Source: Betaproteobacteria bacterium
Lineage (GTDB): Bacteria > Pseudomonadota > Gammaproteobacteria > Burkholderiales > Rhodocyclaceae
Length of the DNA stretch: 40,954 nt
Direction of reading: 5' to 3'
Assembly (NCBI GenBank): GCA_028065725.1
Contig: JAPTVL010000226.1
Location: forward strand, 1 to 40,954
The position numbers were made by a program, and so were the translations under genes. Positions 26,437 to 34,523 of this stretch are shown in pieces. The notes under the pieces are model-generated. The model did not search any database. It was not told the DNA's origin and saw nothing but the letters and a program-made list of their open reading frames with translations. Positions within the stretch are counted from its first letter, which is position 1; every line of letters starts with the position of its first letter.

Positions 26437-27585
26437 ATGAAGCGCTCCTTTTCCTTCCTGTCATTGCCGCTGCTGCTGATCGGCCTGCTTGCCGGCTGCA
26501 GCGGCAATATCCTGCCCGAATCCAAAAAGATCGAGTACAAGTCTGCCGGCAAGCTGCCGCCGCTCGAGATTCCGCCCGATCTGACCCAGCAAAGCCGCGA
26601 CGAGCGCTATGCGGTGCCGGATGTCTCCGCCAGCAAGGGGACTGCCACGTATTCGGCCTATTCCAGCGAACGCGCCGGGCAGGCGCGGACCACGACTGCC
26701 CAGGATCTGCTGCCGCAGGTGGACAAGATGCGCGTCGAGCGCTCTGGTACGCAGCGCTGGCTGGTCGTCAACGGCGCCCCGGAGAAACTCTGGCCCGGCA
26801 TCAAGGAATTCTGGCAGGAGTTGGGATTCATGGTGAACGTGGAAGTGCCCGAGGCCGGCATCATGGAAACCGACTGGGCCGAGAATCGCGCCAAGATTCC
26901 GCAGGACATCATCCGCAGTTCCATCGGCAAGGTTTTCGACAGCCTGTATTCGACGGCGGAACGCGATAAGTTCCGTACCCGCCTGGAGAAGGGCGTTGAA
27001 CCCGGAACCGTCGAGATCTATATTAGTCATCGCGGCATGTACGAGACCTATATTAACGAGGGCAAGAGCGAGACCAAGTGGCAACCGCGTCCGGCCGATC
27101 CGGAACTGGAAGCCGAAATGCTGCGACGCCTGATGGTACGGCTTGGCGTCGAGGAATCCCGCGCCAAGACGATGGTCGGCGCCGAGTCGAAACAGGAGCG
27201 CGCCAAGCTTTCCCGGGCCACGGATGGCGCGGGCGCCCTGATGCTGGAAGAGTCCTTCGATCGCGCCTGGCGCCGTGTCGGGCTGGCACTGGATCGCGTC
27301 GGGTTCACCGTGGAAGATCGCGATCGGGCGCAGGGATTGTATTTCGTGCGCTATGTCGACCCGGATGCCGACAGCAAGAAAAAGGGCGACGACAAGGGCT
27401 TCTTGTCCAAGCTGATGTTCTGGAAGGGCGGCGCCGCCGACAAGCCGAGCCAGGCCCAGTACCGCATTCACCTCAAGGCCGCCGGCGAATCGACCAACGT
27501 GCAGGTATTGACCCGCGAAGGGGGCGCCGATCGCTCCGATACTTCCCGGCGCATCCTCGGACTGCTGCACGAGCAATTGAAGTAG
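26437..27585 (+). CDS. bamC: Outer membrane protein assembly factor BamC
   Basis: 382 aa lipoprotein with lipobox LLIGLLAGC (C21) followed by the unstructured BamC N-terminal segment (ESKKIEYKSAGKLPPLEIPP, then DLTQQ), which in Escherichia coli binds BamD. Two helix-grip domains follow: first around TQRWLVVNGAPEKLWPGIKE and MVNVEVPEAGIMETDWAENR, second around ALMLEESFDRAWRRVGLALD and FTVEDRDRAQGLYFVRYVD. It is an accessory of the BAM complex, anchored in the outer membrane. Its place after dapA matches the E. coli order dapA-bamC. Confidence 0.95.
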   Translation: MKRSFSFLSLPLLLIGLLAGCSGNILPESKKIEYKSAGKLPPLEIPPDLTQQSRDERYAVPDVSASKGTATYSAYSSERAGQARTTTAQDLLPQVDKMRVERSGTQRWLVVNGAPEKLWPGIKEFWQELGFMVNVEVPEAGIMETDWAENRAKIPQDIIRSSIGKVFDSLYSTAERDKFRTRLEKGVEPGTVEIYISHRGMYETYINEGKSETKWQPRPADPELEAEMLRRLMVRLGVEESRAKTMVGAESKQERAKLSRATDGAGALMLEESFDRAWRRVGLALDRVGFTVEDRDRAQGLYFVRYVDPDADSKKKGDDKGFLSKLMFWKGGAADKPSQAQYRIHLKAAGESTNVQVLTREGGADRSDTSRRILGLLHEQLK

Positions 27586-27595
27586 GCCGGGCCGG

Positions 27596-28357
27596 GTGCG
27601 TTTCGCGTCGCTCGGCAGCGGCAGCAAGGGCAATGCCCTGCTGGTCGAAGCCGGCAGCACCCGGGTACTGATCGACGCCGGGTTCGGGCCGCGCGAAATG
27701 TCGCGGCGGCTGGAACGATTGGGCCTGGCGGCGGATGACGTCGATGCGGTACTGGTCACGCATGAACACTCCGATCACATCGGTGGCGCTTTTGCCTGTG
27801 CGCGGCGCTTCGGCTGGTCGGTAGTGCTTACCCATGGCACGCTGGCGGCGTCTCGCGATACCGACGTCGATGCGCGCGTTACGATCATCGACAGCCACGA
27901 TGCGTTTTCAGTCGGCGATCTTGGCGTACAACCGTTCCCGGTACCGCACGACGCCCGCGAGCCGGTGCAGTTCATCCTTGCCGACGGCGCGCGGCGCCTC
28001 GGCGTATTGACCGATGCGGGCCATGTCACGCCGCACATGGTCGCCATGCTGAATGAATGCGATGCCCTAGTGCTGGAGTGCAATCACGACGCAGCGATGC
28101 TGGAGCAGGGAAAGTATCCGCCGGCATTGAAGCGGCGGATCGGCGGCCTCTGGGGCCATCTCGACAATGCCGCCGCAGCCTCGCTGTTGTCGCAGGTAGG
28201 TGCCGCGAAACTGCAGCACGTGGTCGCCGCCCACCTTTCCGAAGAGAACAACTCGCCGGCGCTTGCCCGGGCAGCTTTATCGTCGGTACTGGGATGCGCG
28301 CAGGACTGGATCGGGATCGCGACACAGGAGGACGGGTTCTCCTGGCGCGGGATTTGA
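27596..28357 (+). CDS. MBL-fold metallo-hydrolase (YycJ/WalJ-like)
   Basis: 253 aa, starting with GTG at 27596, 10 bp after bamC. It opens MRFASLGSGSKGNALLVEAG and carries the metal-binding motif VLVTHEHSDHIGG (HxHxDH), later GVLTDAGHVTPHM, ALVLECNHD and a final HVVAAHLSEENNS. This layout is that of the YycJ/WalJ-type beta-lactamase-fold enzymes, some of which are exonucleases. It is the last gene of the dapA operon, followed closely by a strong terminator. Substrate not determinable. Confidence 0.92.
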   Translation: MRFASLGSGSKGNALLVEAGSTRVLIDAGFGPREMSRRLERLGLAADDVDAVLVTHEHSDHIGGAFACARRFGWSVVLTHGTLAASRDTDVDARVTIIDSHDAFSVGDLGVQPFPVPHDAREPVQFILADGARRLGVLTDAGHVTPHMVAMLNECDALVLECNHDAAMLEQGKYPPALKRRIGGLWGHLDNAAAASLLSQVGAAKLQHVVAAHLSEENNSPALARAALSSVLGCAQDWIGIATQEDGFSWRGI

Positions 28358-28383
28358 TCACCGACCGTCGTTATCCAGAAACA

Positions 28384-28411
28384 AAAAAGCCAGCCCGCAG
28401 GCTGGCTTTTT
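28384..28411. terminator. Bidirectional intrinsic terminator
   Basis: A 12-bp stem (AAAAAGCCAGCC / GGCTGGCTTTTT) with a CGCA loop. It has a T-run on both strands and sits between the plus-strand MBL hydrolase gene and the minus-strand lipoprotein gene, so it can end both transcripts. Confidence 0.93.
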
Positions 28412-28434
28412 CTTGCCTGAAGGCGGATGAAGAA

Positions 28435-28758
28435 TTACTTCTTCAGTGCGTCCTTGGCACCTTCGACAGCACCTTTTGCAGCAGCGCCAGCGATTTCCTT
28501 GGCCTTGTCGGCAGCAGCGGGAGCGGCAGCGGCGTCAGCGGGCTTGGCAGCGTCCGCAGCAGGTGCGGCGGCCGGGGCAGCAGCCGGGGCAGCAGCCGGG
28601 GCAGCAGCATCGGCAGCCTTGGGAGCTTCAGCGGGCGCCGGGGCGGCAGCGGGCGCCGGGGCGGCAGGGGCGGCGGCGGGAGCGGCCGGGGCTTCGGTCT
28701 TGCCACAAGCGGACACAGCCAGGGCGAGGAGGGCGGCGACGAGGAGAGATTGCTTCAT
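28435..28758 (-). CDS. Alanine-rich small lipoprotein
   Basis: 107 aa from ATG at 28758, with AAGGAAA about 9 nt upstream; the frame extends to 28845 but the lipoprotein signal fixes the start. Lipobox LLALAVSAC (C18), then KTEAP and about 60 residues made almost only of Ala, Pro, Asp and Lys, ending KEIAGAAAKGAVEGAKDALKK as a probable amphipathic helix. The low-complexity middle is partly coded by a perfect 12-bp repeat. Probably an abundant envelope lipoprotein; no known family beyond that. It has its own terminator downstream. Confidence 0.8.
   Translation of the reverse strand: MKQSLLVAALLALAVSACGKTEAPAAPAAAPAAPAPAAAPAPAEAPKAADAAAPAAAPAAAPAAAPAADAAKPADAAAAPAAADKAKEIAGAAAKGAVEGAKDALKK
28571..28606. 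repeat. Three perfect tandem 12-bp units in lipoprotein gene
   Basis: GCCGGGGCAGCA three times in a row, keeping the frame of the Ala-rich lipoprotein. A unit number change would alter protein length by four residues without a frameshift. Confidence 0.9.
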
Positions 28759-28897
28759 GTTGATGATTTCCTTAACGTTATGGAGTGACTTGGCCAATTG
28801 GTTGATCGCGATGTTTCCATCGCAATCAACGTTTAATTTTATCATGCCAAATAATTCTAGTGTTGCGCCAAAACATTCATAAGCTGATTGCGCGCGC

Positions 28898-29380
28898 TCA
28901 TAAGCCGCTTGTATTCAAGTTCAGACAGGGTTGGGAAAACTCCCATAACTCCTCGAAACGCTGTCGCCAGGGACTCAGGTAGACCGGATCGTCGAGAATC
29001 AGCGCACTGCGCGGCTGATCGTACTGGAAACGCCGTACGCCATGATTTTCGTCGGCCAGCACGTGGGTATCCGCAAGGTGACGCAAATTGTCCGGACTTT
29101 GCCGCAGCTCGATCGCATGCGAGAAACCTGCGATCAGTCGAATCAGGCGCGGCGCATCGCGCATCAGCGGCTCCGGATTGTGCAGCACCATGCGAATCCG
29201 GTGCGGTCCATCGCCTTGCAGAAACCCGGCGAGAATGTCGAGACGGGCCTTTTCGTTGAGCCGCAAGGCGAAAAGTTCGCGATCAAAAATCATGATCTCG
29301 CGCTGTGCCAAGCCGAGGACAGTATCGCAGGCCTGGCGATAATCGGCTTCGCTGGTCAGCAACTGGTAGCGGGAACTCAT
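28898..29380 (-). CDS. Hypothetical protein, DUF7931-like
   Basis: 160 aa from ATG at 29380. It opens with YQLLTSEADYRQACDTVLGL, followed by QREIMIFDRELFALRLNEKA, IRMVLHNPEPLMRDAPRLIR, DTHVLADENHGVRRFQYDQP and ALILDDPVYLSPWRQRFEEL. It is soluble with no signal peptide. The general order (hydrophobic strand with IFDREL, then a late H-x-x-x-D/ENH segment) recalls phospholipase-D-like folds without the HKD motif; that is only a loose resemblance. I recognise it as a short protein of the DUF7931 type found in betaproteobacteria, with moderate certainty. It is divergent from rlmD. Confidence 0.72.
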   Translation of the reverse strand: MSSRYQLLTSEADYRQACDTVLGLAQREIMIFDRELFALRLNEKARLDILAGFLQGDGPHRIRMVLHNPEPLMRDAPRLIRLIAGFSHAIELRQSPDNLRHLADTHVLADENHGVRRFQYDQPRSALILDDPVYLSPWRQRFEELWEFSQPCLNLNTSGL

Positions 29381-29488
29381 GATCGAGGGGTCTTGCTTTT
29401 GTTGCTGCGCCAAACTGGCGCGGCAAAGGTTTGAGAACAGGGGGCCCGGACGATTTGCTGCCGGCGCAGCGCCGCGACCGGGCCTGGC

Positions 29489-29508
29489 GGGCCGATTATA
29501 ATCGGCCC
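29489..29508. promoter_or_regulatory. 20-bp perfect palindrome with TATAAT core, divergent promoter candidate
   Basis: GGGCCGATTATAATCGGCCC is self-complementary and contains a consensus -10 (TATAAT) on both strands: 29497-29502 on plus, 29495-29500 on minus. On plus it lies 16 bp before the rlmD start; on minus it is about 115 bp before the DUF7931-like gene. It could be a bidirectional promoter core or an operator. No good -35 is visible. Confidence 0.5.
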
Positions 29509-29518
29509 CTTTTGCAGA

Positions 29519-30835
29519 ATGGATCCCGATTTCGCCATGCCGCTTGCACACATCGAATCACTGGATCACGAAGGGCGCGGGGTGGCGCACGTCGAGGGCA
29601 AGGCGATTTTTATTGAAGGTGCGCTGCCCAGCGAGTTGGTGGACTACGCCAGCTATCGACGCAAGCCGAGTTACGAAAAGGCCCACACCGTGCGTGTGCT
29701 GCGCGCGTCGAGCCAGCGGGTGACGCCGCCCTGTCCGCATTTCGGTACCTGCGGCGGCTGTTCGATGCAGCATCTGCATCTTGCCGGGCAGACCGCCGCC
29801 AAGCAGCGCGTGCTCGAAGATGCACTGTGGCATATCGCGCGCCTGAAGCCCGAGCAGTTGTTTCCGCCGATCGCCGGCACCGGATGGGGCTATCGCACGC
29901 GCGCCCGCCTGTCGGTGCGCTACGTCGCAAGCAAGGGCGGTGCCTTGATCGGCTTCCGCGAAAAGCACAGTAGCTATGTGGCGGTGATGGATTCCTGTGC
30001 CGTGCTGCCGGCGTCGGCTTCGGCATTGATCCCGGCACTCAAGAGTCTGGTTGAAGGCATGTCCCGGCCGGATCGCATGCCACAGATCGAGGTCGCGGTC
30101 GGCGGTGCGCACACGGTGCTGCTGCTGCGCCATCTGGAGTCGCTGACGCCCGACGATCTGGACCGCTTGCGGCAGTTCGCCGACCGGCATCGGATCATCT
30201 GGTACCTGCAGTCCAAGGGCCTGGACACCGTCACCCTGTTTCATCCGGTCGATGCGCCGATGCTGAGCTACGAACTGCCGGACTTCGGTCTCGAACTGAT
30301 GTTCCATCCGACCGAATTCACCCAGGTCAATCATGGTGTCAATTGCATGCTGGTGCGTCGCGCGATGGCCTTGCTCGGGCCGCAGGCCGGCGAGCGGATC
30401 GCCGACATGTTCTGCGGTCTCGGAAATTTCACCCTGCCGATTGCGCGACTCGGTGCGCAAGTCGTCGGCATCGAGGGCAGCGCCGCCCTGGTCAAGCGGG
30501 CGCGGCAGAATGCGGAGCACAACGGCTTGGCCGAGCGCTGCGAATTTGCTGTCGCCAACCTGTTCGAGGCAACCGAGGAAAGTCTTGCGGCCTTGGGGCC
30601 ATTCGACAAACTGCTGATCGATCCGCCGCGCGAAGGGGCCATCGCGCTGGTCAAGGCGCTGCCGGCCGGGCATGGTCCGCGCCGCATCGTGTATGTCTCA
30701 TGCAGTCCGGCCACGCTGGCGCGCGACGCGGCGGTCCTGGTGCATGAAAAGGGCTATCGCCTGGGTGGCGCCGGCATCGCCAACATGTTTCCGCATACCT
30801 CGCATCTCGAATCGATTGCCTTGTTCGAGTACTGA
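29519..30835 (+). CDS. rlmD: 23S rRNA (uracil-1939-C5)-methyltransferase RlmD
   Basis: 438 aa. An N-terminal TRAM-like domain ([20 protein letters not shown]) is followed by an iron-sulfur cluster site ([15 protein letters not shown] with a further Cys in VMDSCAVLP). The SAM domain reads [20 protein letters not shown]; catalytic motifs are [10 protein letters not shown] and [13 protein letters not shown] with the nucleophilic Cys. It makes m5U at position 1939 of 23S rRNA. The start at 29519 is used, though MPLAHIES six codons later is also possible. A good terminator follows. Confidence 0.95.
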   Translation: MDPDFAMPLAHIESLDHEGRGVAHVEGKAIFIEGALPSELVDYASYRRKPSYEKAHTVRVLRASSQRVTPPCPHFGTCGGCSMQHLHLAGQTAAKQRVLEDALWHIARLKPEQLFPPIAGTGWGYRTRARLSVRYVASKGGALIGFREKHSSYVAVMDSCAVLPASASALIPALKSLVEGMSRPDRMPQIEVAVGGAHTVLLLRHLESLTPDDLDRLRQFADRHRIIWYLQSKGLDTVTLFHPVDAPMLSYELPDFGLELMFHPTEFTQVNHGVNCMLVRRAMALLGPQAGERIADMFCGLGNFTLPIARLGAQVVGIEGSAALVKRARQNAEHNGLAERCEFAVANLFEATEESLAALGPFDKLLIDPPREGAIALVKALPAGHGPRRIVYVSCSPATLARDAAVLVHEKGYRLGGAGIANMFPHTSHLESIALFEY

Positions 30836-30853
30836 GCCGGCACGGAAATGCAA

Positions 30854-30875
30854 AACGGCGACTTGCGTCGCCGTT
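30854..30875. terminator. Intrinsic terminator between rlmD and Bax-inhibitor-1 gene
   Basis: A 9-bp perfect stem AACGGCGAC / GTCGCCGTT with loop TTGC, A-rich before and TATT after. It lies between two convergent genes and can serve both strands, though the T-tract is short. Confidence 0.75.
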
Positions 30876-30919
30876 ATTCCCGTTTGGCGCCGTATCGCCA
30901 GCGCCGACTTCCGGCTCGA

Positions 30920-31612
30920 TCAGTCGCGTTCGCCGGTAAAGGCCATCAGCAGATGCAGCAGGCTGACGAAAACGTTATAGATATCCAGATAGACGGCCAG
31001 TGTCGCCGTTATGTAGTTGGTCTCGCCGCCCTGGACGATGCGATTGATGTCGTAAAGGATGTAGGCGGAGAAGAGGACCACGGCGATGGCGGAAATCGCC
31101 AGGGCCAAGGCGGGAATCTGGAAGAAGATGTTGGCCACGATCGCCGCCAGCAGCAGGATCACGCCGGCAAAGAGAAACTTGCCGATATTCGAGAAGTCGC
31201 GTTTGGTGCTCGTCGCGACGCCGGCCAAGGCGAAGAAGATTGCCCCGGTGCCGCCCGCGGCCATGGCGATCAGCGTGCCGCCGTTGGCGAATCCGAGAGC
31301 GACCTGCAGGATGCGCGAGAGCATCAGGCCCATGAAGAAGGTGAAGCCAAGCAGCAGCGCCACGCCCATGCCGCTGTTCTTGGTGCGCTCGATGCCCCAC
31401 ATGAAGCCCCAGGCCACGGCGAGGAACAGCATGAAGGCAATGAACGGGCTGCCGGCCATGAACGAGAACTTCAGCTGTACGCCGACCAGCGCGCCGGCAA
31501 CGGTGGGCACCATCGACAGCGCGAGCAGGGCATAGGTGTTGCGCAGGACTCGGTGCTGATTCTGGGCGATGCCCTGCGTCGCGGTTTGCGAATAGGTATG
31601 GACGTTTTCCAT
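30920..31612 (-). CDS. Bax inhibitor-1 (BI-1/YccA) family membrane protein
   Basis: 230 aa from ATG at 31612; AGGAG lies about 12 nt upstream, a little far. It shows about seven transmembrane segments, including TYALLALSMVPTVAGALVGV, FIAFMLFLAVAWGFMWGIER, GVALLLGFTFFMGLMLSRIL, FLFAGVILLLAAIVANIFF and ISAIAVVLFSAYILYDINRI. It ends YLDIYNVFVSLLHLLM, the typical C-terminal signature with conserved Asp (LYDINRI and YLDIYN). In bacteria these inner membrane proteins are linked to FtsH modulation or calcium leak; the role here is not specified by sequence. Its upstream neighbour is a divergent orphan gene. Confidence 0.94.
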   Translation of the reverse strand: MENVHTYSQTATQGIAQNQHRVLRNTYALLALSMVPTVAGALVGVQLKFSFMAGSPFIAFMLFLAVAWGFMWGIERTKNSGMGVALLLGFTFFMGLMLSRILQVALGFANGGTLIAMAAGGTGAIFFALAGVATSTKRDFSNIGKFLFAGVILLLAAIVANIFFQIPALALAISAIAVVLFSAYILYDINRIVQGGETNYITATLAVYLDIYNVFVSLLHLLMAFTGERD

Positions 31613-31839
31613 GGTTTCGATTATCTCCTGTGAGAGAACTCCGATAGCTTCGACAAGCGTCGGTTCGCCAAGTTCCGGGCGTTCGGGAACCAAGCAAGCG
31701 CCCACGAATTATAGCGACGAATAGTCGGTCGTCCGCAAGCGCTCCCATCCTCCGGGATCAAGGGGCAGCCGAAGGCGGAATCCGGTTGCACCTGCGGCCG
31801 ATGGCGTCTAAGCTGGACCCGGCTGGATATACGGGAGGC

Positions 31840-32259
31840 ATGGTGGCTTCGCTCGATCGCATCCGGACACACGGTTTTCGGCGCTGGTATGAACGGCAGC
31901 TGATTGAATGCCATGCCTGGCTGGTCAGCTGGTTCCTCGGCGTCATTGTCCTGGTCAGCGGTATCGAGGTGGCCGGCGCCGGACCGGGGTCACGCGGATC
32001 GGGCGCACTGTTGTTGCTGGGGGGGTTGGCCGTCACCTTGTATAGCTGGAAGCGCTACCATTTGTTGCTCGAAATTGCCGAACGGCTTGGCGAACAGGCG
32101 GTTTGCCCGGGTTGCAAAACCTACGCCAAATTCAAAATCCAGTCGTCGGGGCCGGCGCCGCTGCCGGATGGCGGCGACCCCGTTCTGGAAAATCATGGCG
32201 GCGGCATCTGGTTGCGCGCCCGATGCCGCCAGTGCGGCGACGAGTGGATGCTCAAGTAG
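31840..32259 (+). CDS. Small membrane protein with C-terminal zinc ribbon, unknown
   Basis: 139 aa from ATG at 31840, although GGGAGG is only 1 nt away; GTG at 31843 or ATG at 31801 are alternatives. The N-terminus is charged (RTHGFRRWYERQLIECH), then two membrane helices (AWLVSWFLGVIVLVSGIEVA and SGALLLLGGLAVTLYSW), then a cytosolic domain with paired CxxC knuckles (VCPGCKTYAKF and RARCRQCGDEW), a zinc-ribbon layout. No family recognised. It might be a small metal- or nucleic-acid-sensing membrane protein, but that is speculation. Confidence 0.7.
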   Translation: MVASLDRIRTHGFRRWYERQLIECHAWLVSWFLGVIVLVSGIEVAGAGPGSRGSGALLLLGGLAVTLYSWKRYHLLLEIAERLGEQAVCPGCKTYAKFKIQSSGPAPLPDGGDPVLENHGGGIWLRARCRQCGDEWMLK

Positions 32260-32324
32260 CGCATTCGGGAATGTGACATCGTAGAAATCAATTGATACGA
32301 TAGACATAAAAAGGAGGTTTGCGG

Positions 32325-32825
32325 GTGCGTTTGGGAATCGGGTTCGTTGCGGCAGGCGTGGTCGCGGCAAACAGCGGGTTTGCCCAGCAGGTCGACCGCC
32401 ATGGACCCATACCCGGACTAACTCCACCCAGTGGGCCGGTCGAATGGCGCCCGGCTCCAGGGGTGACGATTGCAGGGGAAGTGCCGCGGCTGCAGCTGTC
32501 GGTGATGCTCGGGAAGTCCAAGCCTGCTTTGCGCAAGCGTGTCGCTGGGGAGTCCGTGGCCGGCTTTGGCGAGACGCATGAACTTCGGCTGGAGCGGAAT
32601 CTGCGCAGCAACGCGGCTATTGCCGATACCGGCCTGAGACCGGCTTTGCCCAGCGGTGACCTGAATCCAGGCGGCCTTGTTCGCGCCAGCCGCATGCGGA
32701 TTCGCGACGGTGCCGTGTTTCTCGAGGGCGATGGCAGCGTGCAGTCGGCAGCATCACTGGCGGACCTGACTTCAGCGACTGCTGTGCCGCCAGACAAAGC
32801 CGCACAAATCGGGCGGCAGGATTGA
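32325..32825 (+). CDS. Secreted hypothetical protein (166 aa)
   Basis: Start GTG at 32325, with a near-perfect AGGAGG 7 nt upstream (32312-32317). It has a signal peptide (MRLGIGFVAAGVVAANSGFAQ), then a Pro-rich part, a basic middle (LGKSKPALRKRVAGES) and EGDGSVQSAASLADLTSAT near the end. No cysteine, no enzyme motif and no family recognised. An opposite-strand ORF across the same bases lacks such a start and is judged a shadow. It lies 65 bp after the zinc-ribbon membrane protein and may share its transcript. Confidence 0.62.
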   Translation: MRLGIGFVAAGVVAANSGFAQQVDRHGPIPGLTPPSGPVEWRPAPGVTIAGEVPRLQLSVMLGKSKPALRKRVAGESVAGFGETHELRLERNLRSNAAIADTGLRPALPSGDLNPGGLVRASRMRIRDGAVFLEGDGSVQSAASLADLTSATAVPPDKAAQIGRQD

Positions 32826-32903
32826 GCAGCGCAGCGGCGCGTTCGACAGTCGGCGCTGGCAATACGGCGACTCAAGGCCTGCTGCAAAATTCATTTGCCT
32901 GAC

Positions 32904-32993
32904 TGGCGGATGGGGTGGGATTCGAACCCACGGAAGGCTTGCACCTTCGCCGGTTTTCAAGACCGGTGCATTCAACCGCTCTGCCACCCATCC
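32904..32993 (-). tRNA. tRNA-Ser (UGA anticodon)
   Basis: 90 nt including an encoded CCA. The acceptor arms GGATGGG / CCCATCC pair with a G discriminator. The anticodon loop reads CTTGAAA (anticodon TGA), flanked by the 5-bp stem CCGGT / ACCGG. There is a long variable arm as in class II tRNAs, and a T-loop GGTTCGAATCC. It decodes UCA (and wobble UCN) serine codons. It stands alone between the secreted protein gene and the enoyl-CoA hydratase gene. Confidence 0.97.
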
Positions 32994-33035
32994 GTCGGGC
33001 TGCGGATTCTAGCATTGCGCCTGGGCGTGGCTGGC

Positions 33036-33806
33036 CTAGTTGAAGCTCGAGAAATCCGGTTTGCGTTTTTCGAAGAAGGCGGCGAAGGCTTCCTTGGCCT
33101 CGGGCGACACCAGGCGCTGGCGGAATATGTCAGCTTCGACGTTCATGGTTTCCCGGATCAGGGCGTCTTGCGCGCGCTTCATCAGTTGCTTGGTCAGGCG
33201 CAGCGACGCCGCCGGCTGCGTGGTCAGTTTGCGGCAGCGTTCGAGCGCATGATCGAGAACCTGTCCGTCGGGCAACACAGCGTTGACGATGCCGACATCG
33301 AGCGCGGTCTGTGCCGGAAAGACTTCACCCAGCATCAGCATCTCAGCTGCTTTCGCATGACCGGCGCGCAGCGGTAGCAACAGGCTGGACGCTGCCTCCG
33401 GGGTCAGGCCGAGATTGGCGAAGGGCAGGGCGAAGCGCGCGCTGTTGCCGGCATAGACCAGGTCGCAGTGCAGCAGCATGGTGGTGCCGACGCCGATGGC
33501 GACGCCTTCGACGGCGGCGACAAAGGGCTTCTGCAAATTGGCGAAGCCCTTGATGAACCGGAACACCGGCGCGCTCTCATCCATCGGCGGCGTGGCGAGG
33601 AAGTCGGCGAGGTCGTTGCCGGCGGTGAAGTTGCCGCCTGCGCCGGAGATCAGAATCACGCGCACTGCAGGATCGGCATCGGCGCTGGCCAGCGCATCCG
33701 CCATGGCCTGATACATCGCGGCAGTGAGCGCGTTCTTTTTCTCCGGGCGCGCCATCTCGATGCGGAACACGCCATCGGTGAGGCCGAGTCGAACCGACTC
33801 GCTCAT
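33036..33806 (-). CDS. Enoyl-CoA hydratase/isomerase family protein
   Basis: 256 aa crotonase-fold enzyme. Oxyanion-hole segments are GAGGNFTAGNDLADFLA and AAVEGVAIGVGTTMLLHCDL; then ARFALPFANLGLTPEAASSL and the C-terminal FFEKRKPDFSSFN are typical of the family. It likely hydrates or isomerises an enoyl-CoA in fatty-acid or aromatic-acid breakdown; the exact substrate is open. The start overlaps the stop of the GST gene by 4 bp, and an acyl-CoA ligase gene lies upstream on the same strand, suggesting a small catabolic operon. Confidence 0.93.
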   Translation of the reverse strand: MSESVRLGLTDGVFRIEMARPEKKNALTAAMYQAMADALASADADPAVRVILISGAGGNFTAGNDLADFLATPPMDESAPVFRFIKGFANLQKPFVAAVEGVAIGVGTTMLLHCDLVYAGNSARFALPFANLGLTPEAASSLLLPLRAGHAKAAEMLMLGEVFPAQTALDVGIVNAVLPDGQVLDHALERCRKLTTQPAASLRLTKQLMKRAQDALIRETMNVEADIFRQRLVSPEAKEAFAAFFEKRKPDFSSFN

Positions 33807-34468
33807 TTCCTGGGCTTGGACATGAAGGCTTCCATGCCCGCCTTGCGGTCTTCGTTCACTTTCTGCGCATGCGGCCGTTCGCCGATCAGCTTGATGTAGG
33901 CCTTGGCCTGGGGCAGGAATTCATCGAGGAAATCGCGCCCGTAGATCTTGCGCGTTGCCTGGCTGACGAGAGGCAGATGTACCCAAGCGGCGCAATCGGC
34001 GTGGGTGAAGCTGGTGCCACCGATGAAGGGAGCGAAGCGGGCGAGCCGCCCCAAGCTCTTGAGGCCTTTCTCAAGCAGGGAAGCGACTTCCTTCCTGGTC
34101 TCCTCGGATACCGTGCCGCCGAAGAAGGCTTCCGCATACAGGCGCCGCGCGGGCAATTCGACGTGCAGTTCGAGATGCTCGATCAGTTCGCGGCATTTCG
34201 CGCGCTCGAAGGCATCGCGCGGATAAAGCGGCGGCTCGGGCCAACAGTCCTCGATATATTCCGTGAGCACCTGCGATTCGCTGAGCACGCCCTTGGGGGT
34301 GCGCAAGAACGGCACCTTGCCCATCGGGGATTCGGCCAGCATTTCATCCTTTTGCGACGTAAAAACTACTGCTTCGGCGAAGGGAACATTCTTCTCCAGC
34401 AACGAGAGTTTGACCTTGTTGTAATAATTGCTGACGGCAAAGCCGCAGAGGGTAATCGGTGTCGTCAA
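33803..34468 (-). CDS. Glutathione S-transferase family protein
   Basis: 221 aa with the N-terminal thioredoxin-like part (LCGFAVSNYYNKVKLSLLEK), the cis-Pro and glutathione-binding segment (ESPMGKVPFLRTPKGVLSES) and an all-helical C-terminal domain (SFTHADCAAWVHLPLVSQAT). It is cytosolic and should conjugate or reduce with glutathione; the natural substrate is unknown. Translationally coupled to the enoyl-CoA hydratase gene (ATGA overlap) and 55 bp after the acyl-CoA ligase gene. Confidence 0.93.
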   Translation of the reverse strand: MTTPITLCGFAVSNYYNKVKLSLLEKNVPFAEAVVFTSQKDEMLAESPMGKVPFLRTPKGVLSESQVLTEYIEDCWPEPPLYPRDAFERAKCRELIEHLELHVELPARRLYAEAFFGGTVSEETRKEVASLLEKGLKSLGRLARFAPFIGGTSFTHADCAAWVHLPLVSQATRKIYGRDFLDEFLPQAKAYIKLIGERPHAQKVNEDRKAGMEAFMSKPRK

Positions 34469-34523
34469 TTCATGCTCCAGGAAAACGCAGTTTCAGTAAA
34501 GGCTAACGCCAGTATTATCGGCG

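Noticed and set aside
32288..32887. 199-aa minus-strand ORF over the secreted protein gene
   Set aside because: No ribosome site and biased composition; the plus frame has AGGAGG and a signal peptide.
32904..32993. tRNA-Ser as attachment site of the island
   Set aside because: It is 18 kb from the island end and its flanks are ordinary core genes; the junction lies in the FKBP gene.
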